Of a DNA stretch of 24,000 bases, positions 21,258-24,000 are shown piece after piece (position 1 is the first letter of the stretch; each line of letters starts with the position of its first letter). The notes below the pieces were generated by a model. That model saw nothing but the letters and a program-made list of their open reading frames with translations. It made no database searches and had not been told where the DNA came from. The stretch is from Methanobacterium sp. BAmetb5 (GTDB lineage: Archaea; Methanobacteriota; Methanobacteria; Methanobacteriales; Methanobacteriaceae), in NCBI RefSeq assembly GCF_003491305.1, contig NZ_CP022706.1, forward strand, positions 1,376,001 through 1,400,000, written 5' to 3'. The translations under genes and the position numbers were made by a program.

Positions 21258-22211
21258 ATGAAGGCCTATAAAATCATTATTCTATTTTTGGTAATTGTAC
21301 TCCCTATTTGGGGTGCATGGGAATTTATGGACCAGCAGGACCCCAATGCTATAAAGGTAGGATATTTACCCTGCGACCACAGCGCCGCCCTATTTGTGGC
21401 TAAAAACAATCAAACCTATGAAAAAAATGGTTTAAAAGTTAAAACCACACAAATTAGCAGTGGATCTAATATCGTGGATGCTGTGGCCAGTGGTGATCTG
21501 GACATCGGCTACGTGGGGATAACCCCCACCTTGCAGGGGATAAGTAAGGGGATCCCCATCAAAGTCGTAGGGGCAGTCAACCTGGTGGGTAGTGGGATTG
21601 TGGTTGAACCCAACTCACCCATTACCAGCCCGGCAGATTTGAAAAATAAAACCATAGCCACTCCCGGTGTTAGCTCCATTCAACAGGTCCTATTAATGTA
21701 TGAATTGCAAAAATACAACATTACCCCCTCAGACGTGGACATAATATCCATGAATGTTTACAACATTCCTTCCACCCTTGCCGCCCATAAAGTGGATGCC
21801 TACATCTCTTACGAACCTTTCGTATCCATTGCACCATATATGGGAATTGGTGAAGTGTTGGTATACTCCAATGATATAATCGAAGGCCATCCCTGCTGTG
21901 TGATAATCACCAGCGAGAAATTTATAAATGAACACCCCGATGAACTGCAAAAATTTCTGGAAATCCACCAAAACTCCACAGAATATGTTAGAACCCATCC
22001 CAATGAAACTGCAGAGATGGTGACCCAAGAGTTAACCACCAACGACAATGTGGAGACTATGTCCCTCCAGCACATCATATTTGTCTCCTCCATAGATAAG
22101 GAATTCCAGGATAATGTTTTGAGGTTCATGGCCCTTGAAAATAATATGGGATACTTGAAAGAAAACCTTACATCTGATGAAATATTTGATACAAGCTTTT
22201 TAGGTGGTTAA
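21258..22211 (+). CDS. ABC transporter substrate-binding protein (NitT/TauT type)
   Basis: Extracytoplasmic solute-binding component of the importer encoded by this and the next two genes. 317 residues. A hydrophobic N terminus (about 5-20, IIILFLVIVLPIWGAW) acts as signal or anchor; no lipobox Cys is present. Then come the start strand KVGYLPCDHSAALFVAKNN, GLKVKTTQISSGSNIVDAVASGDLDIGYVG, and DLKNKTIATPGVSS, all typical of the SsuA/TauA/nitrate-binding fold. Related proteins bind sulfonates, taurine, nitrate, bicarbonate or thiamine precursors, and the substrate here cannot be read from sequence. The gene starts a three-gene operon; AGGAGA at 21249-21254 precedes the ATG. Confidence 0.9.
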   Translation: MKAYKIIILFLVIVLPIWGAWEFMDQQDPNAIKVGYLPCDHSAALFVAKNNQTYEKNGLKVKTTQISSGSNIVDAVASGDLDIGYVGITPTLQGISKGIPIKVVGAVNLVGSGIVVEPNSPITSPADLKNKTIATPGVSSIQQVLLMYELQKYNITPSDVDIISMNVYNIPSTLAAHKVDAYISYEPFVSIAPYMGIGEVLVYSNDIIEGHPCCVIITSEKFINEHPDELQKFLEIHQNSTEYVRTHPNETAEMVTQELTTNDNVETMSLQHIIFVSSIDKEFQDNVLRFMALENNMGYLKENLTSDEIFDTSFLGG

Positions 22212-22231
22212 ACCGTGTTAGGTGATTATGA

Positions 22232-22969
22232 ATGAGGAAAATATTAGTTTCATCCCTATTACCTATGGCCATAATTATAATCTGGGCTATTTTAACTTCA
22301 TACACTGGCTTAATACCCTCTTACTTCTTACCCAGCCCTTCTGAAGTTTTAGAATCATTTGAATCCCTTCTTATTAATGGGCAACTAATTGCCGATACCT
22401 CCTTAACATTGTTAAGGGTTATATCTGGTTTACTGGTTTCGGCAGTGGTGGGCATTCCCCTGGGTATCTTAATGGGATGGTCCAAAACTGCACATGATCT
22501 TTCCAGTTTATTGATTGGTGTCCTTAGACCTATTCCCCCTATCGCCTGGATACCCTTTGCTATTTTATGGTTCGGTGTGGGTTTAGAATCAGCCATTTTC
22601 ATAATATTTGTGGGTAGTGTTTTTCCCATACTCATCAACACCATGGACGGAGTTAAACGAGTGGATAAAGTCCTCTTAGAGTCTGCTTATACTCTGGGAG
22701 CCAGCCAGTTCCAGACACTACAGAAGGTGGTGATACCTGCTTCTCTACCCAGCATCATCACAGGATTGAAGGTAGGTGTGGGTGTGGGTCTGATGTGTAC
22801 CGTTGCTGCCGAGATGATAGGGTCCAATAGTGGCCTGGGATACCTGATATTCACTTCCACCAGCATGTTAGACACTGGCAGTGCACTGGTGGGGATGTTG
22901 ATCATTGGAATTATAGGATTGACTGCGGATTATCTTTTCAGCAGAGTGGAGAAGGAGGTGAGCTGGTGA
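22232..22969 (+). CDS. ABC transporter permease (NitT/TauT type)
   Basis: Membrane channel of the importer. 245 residues with about six spans. The family's PSPSEVLESF segment lies near the N terminus. RPIPPIAWIPFAILWFGVG is the typical mid-protein segment. The coupling (EAA) motif reads ESAYTLGASQFQTLQKVVIP followed by ASLPSIITG, and binds the ATPase. The gene starts 20 bases after the substrate-binding gene (GTTAGGTG is the ribosome site) and overlaps the ATPase gene by four bases (GTGA), showing translational coupling in one operon. Confidence 0.93.
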   Translation: MRKILVSSLLPMAIIIIWAILTSYTGLIPSYFLPSPSEVLESFESLLINGQLIADTSLTLLRVISGLLVSAVVGIPLGILMGWSKTAHDLSSLLIGVLRPIPPIAWIPFAILWFGVGLESAIFIIFVGSVFPILINTMDGVKRVDKVLLESAYTLGASQFQTLQKVVIPASLPSIITGLKVGVGVGLMCTVAAEMIGSNSGLGYLIFTSTSMLDTGSALVGMLIIGIIGLTADYLFSRVEKEVSW

Positions 22970-23712
22970 TAACCCTGGAAAATGTTACTAAAAGTTTTAC
23001 CCCCAATGATGGCGGGAAACAGTTAGCCCTGAATCCCATTAACCTTAACGTTGCAGAAGGGGAGTTTCTGTCCATAGTAGGACCATCGGGTTGTGGAAAG
23101 ACCACCCTACTCCGGATGATAGCTGGACTGGATTTTCCCACCAGTGGCCGCGTTCTGGAGGGCGAAATTGAGATAACTGGGCCCAGCAGGGAAAGGGGTT
23201 ATGTTTTTCAGCAGTACTCCCTGTTCCCCTGGCGTGATGTCCGGGACAATGTGGCCTTTGGTCTGGAAATGGAAGGCCTGGAAAAAAAAGAGAGGTACAG
23301 TAAGGCCAGAGAATATCTGAAACTGGTTGGTCTGTCCCCCTACGAAAAAAGTTACCCACGGGAATTATCCGGGGGCATGAAGCAGAGGGTGGCCATTGCC
23401 CGTTCCCTGGTTAATGATCCTCATGTGCTCTTGATGGATGAACCCTTTTCTGCCCTGGATGTCCAGACCAGACACAAACTCCAGGAAGAACTGGTAAGGA
23501 TATGGAGCCAGGAGCAGAAGACCGTGATTTTCGTGACCCATAATGTTGATGAAGCTGTTTTTCTGGCTGATCGAGTAGTGGTGCTTAGTCAACGCCCTGC
23601 AACCGTGCTGAAAACATTTGAAATCAACCTAGAACGGGTTCGTGACCGTTCTGCCCCTGAATTTTTGGATCTTAAAAAAGAAATCACCAGTTTACTGGAA
23701 ATTGACCTATGA
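22966..23712 (+). CDS. ABC transporter ATP-binding protein (NitT/TauT type)
   Basis: ATPase that powers the importer. 248 residues from a GTG start overlapping the permease stop. Motifs: Walker A GPSGCGKTT (39-47), Q-loop YVFQQYSLFPWRDV, signature LSGGMKQR (134-141), Walker B VLLMDEPFSALD with catalytic Glu159, and the switch His192 in FVTHNVDEA. It is closest in pattern to SsuB/TauB/NrtD-type ATPases. Typical length; no extra regulatory domain is present. The GTG start is supported by GGAGGTGAG at about 22953-22961 within the permease end. Confidence 0.95.
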   Translation: MITLENVTKSFTPNDGGKQLALNPINLNVAEGEFLSIVGPSGCGKTTLLRMIAGLDFPTSGRVLEGEIEITGPSRERGYVFQQYSLFPWRDVRDNVAFGLEMEGLEKKERYSKAREYLKLVGLSPYEKSYPRELSGGMKQRVAIARSLVNDPHVLLMDEPFSALDVQTRHKLQEELVRIWSQEQKTVIFVTHNVDEAVFLADRVVVLSQRPATVLKTFEINLERVRDRSAPEFLDLKKEITSLLEIDL

Positions 23713-23795
23713 CCATTATTATATTAACTAAAACCGGCATTAACCCTCCCATTAGGAAGATAATAGGCATTTGGAGAGATAGGTTCTTTGATGAA

Positions 23796-24000
23796 TTATT
23801 TTCCAGTGATTATTCCCAGAACTCCATCCACATCTTCCAAGTTTTCCAGAACAAAATCAGCACCAGCTTTTTCCAGTTCAGGGATAGAATATCTTCCCGT
23901 GGCCACAGCAACGGTGTGCAGGTTGAATGGTTTGGCTGCCGCCACATCACGTGGTGTGTCCCCAATAATAAACACCTGATCCCCCTGATATCCATATAAA
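23796..24000 (-). CDS. HAD-superfamily hydrolase, phosphoglycolate phosphatase-like (C-terminal part)
   Basis: Partial gene: the last 67 residues are inside the window and the rest lies beyond the right edge. The minus-strand frame ends at TAA (23796-23798). It reads QGDQVFIIGDTPRDVAAAK, with the HAD motif IV acidic pair GDTPRD, then VAVATGRYSIPELEKAGAD and a short end LGIITGK. This matches the C-terminal third of HAD phosphatases of the Gph/PgmB type, which hydrolyse small phosphate esters; the substrate cannot be told. It converges with the ABC importer operon, 83 bases apart. A longer frame on the plus strand across the same bases is the antisense shadow. Confidence 0.85.
   Translation of the reverse strand, partial: LYGYQGDQVFIIGDTPRDVAAAKPFNLHTVAVATGRYSIPELEKAGADFVLENLEDVDGVLGIITGK

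Noticed and set aside
23709..23999. Plus-strand open frame after the ABC ATPase
   Set aside because: It runs opposite to the minus-strand frame that shows clear HAD motif GDTPRD; its own translation has no family features and no proper ribosome site.

Overview
The window reads as chromosome of a methanogenic archaeon of the order Methanobacteriales, most likely Methanobacterium or a close relative. The evidence is the large subunit of archaeal DNA polymerase D, a Sec61-beta/SecG translocase subunit, archaeal-type TruD, the DUF126 small subunit of archaeal phosphomevalonate dehydratase, and a coenzyme F390 synthetase-like protein. Shine-Dalgarno boxes are GGAGGTG-like, and AT-rich spacers carry TATA boxes about 25 bases upstream of plausible start sites. 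No rRNA, tRNA, CRISPR array, transposase or phage gene was seen.

Layout. 1-3049 (minus) is the DP2 subunit of polymerase D, cut by the left edge. Divergent from it are secG (3355-3516) and purB (3699-5048). From 5208 to 9781 lies a membrane-protein island: two adjacent paralogues on the plus strand, each built from three copies of one transmembrane unit, then the phosphomevalonate dehydratase small subunit, then four small glycine-rich membrane proteins (DUF5518-like) on the minus strand, converging on the first group. After a gene-free stretch come a metal-dependent amidohydrolase (10358-11593), a Cu+-exporting P-type ATPase (11701-14145) and a free-standing 48-residue YHS metal-binding protein (14349-14495). 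A structured spacer with two possible tiny genes follows, then truD (minus) and hisF (plus), divergently arranged.

17498-21042 holds an exported M14-like zinc peptidase, a DNA-binding protein fused to a two-cluster ferredoxin, a zinc-ribbon membrane protein and, convergent with them, the F390 synthetase-like enzyme. 21258-23712 is a three-gene NitT/TauT-type ABC importer operon. The right edge cuts a HAD-family hydrolase on the minus strand.

Themes. Housekeeping genes (replication, secretion, purine and histidine synthesis, tRNA modification, isoprenoid synthesis) alternate with membrane and metal/redox genes. The best candidates for something undescribed are the triplicated-membrane-protein plus DUF5518-like island, and the pairing of an iron-sulfur HTH regulator with an F390 synthetase-like gene, which could be a redox-response module. 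Both are inferences from sequence and position.
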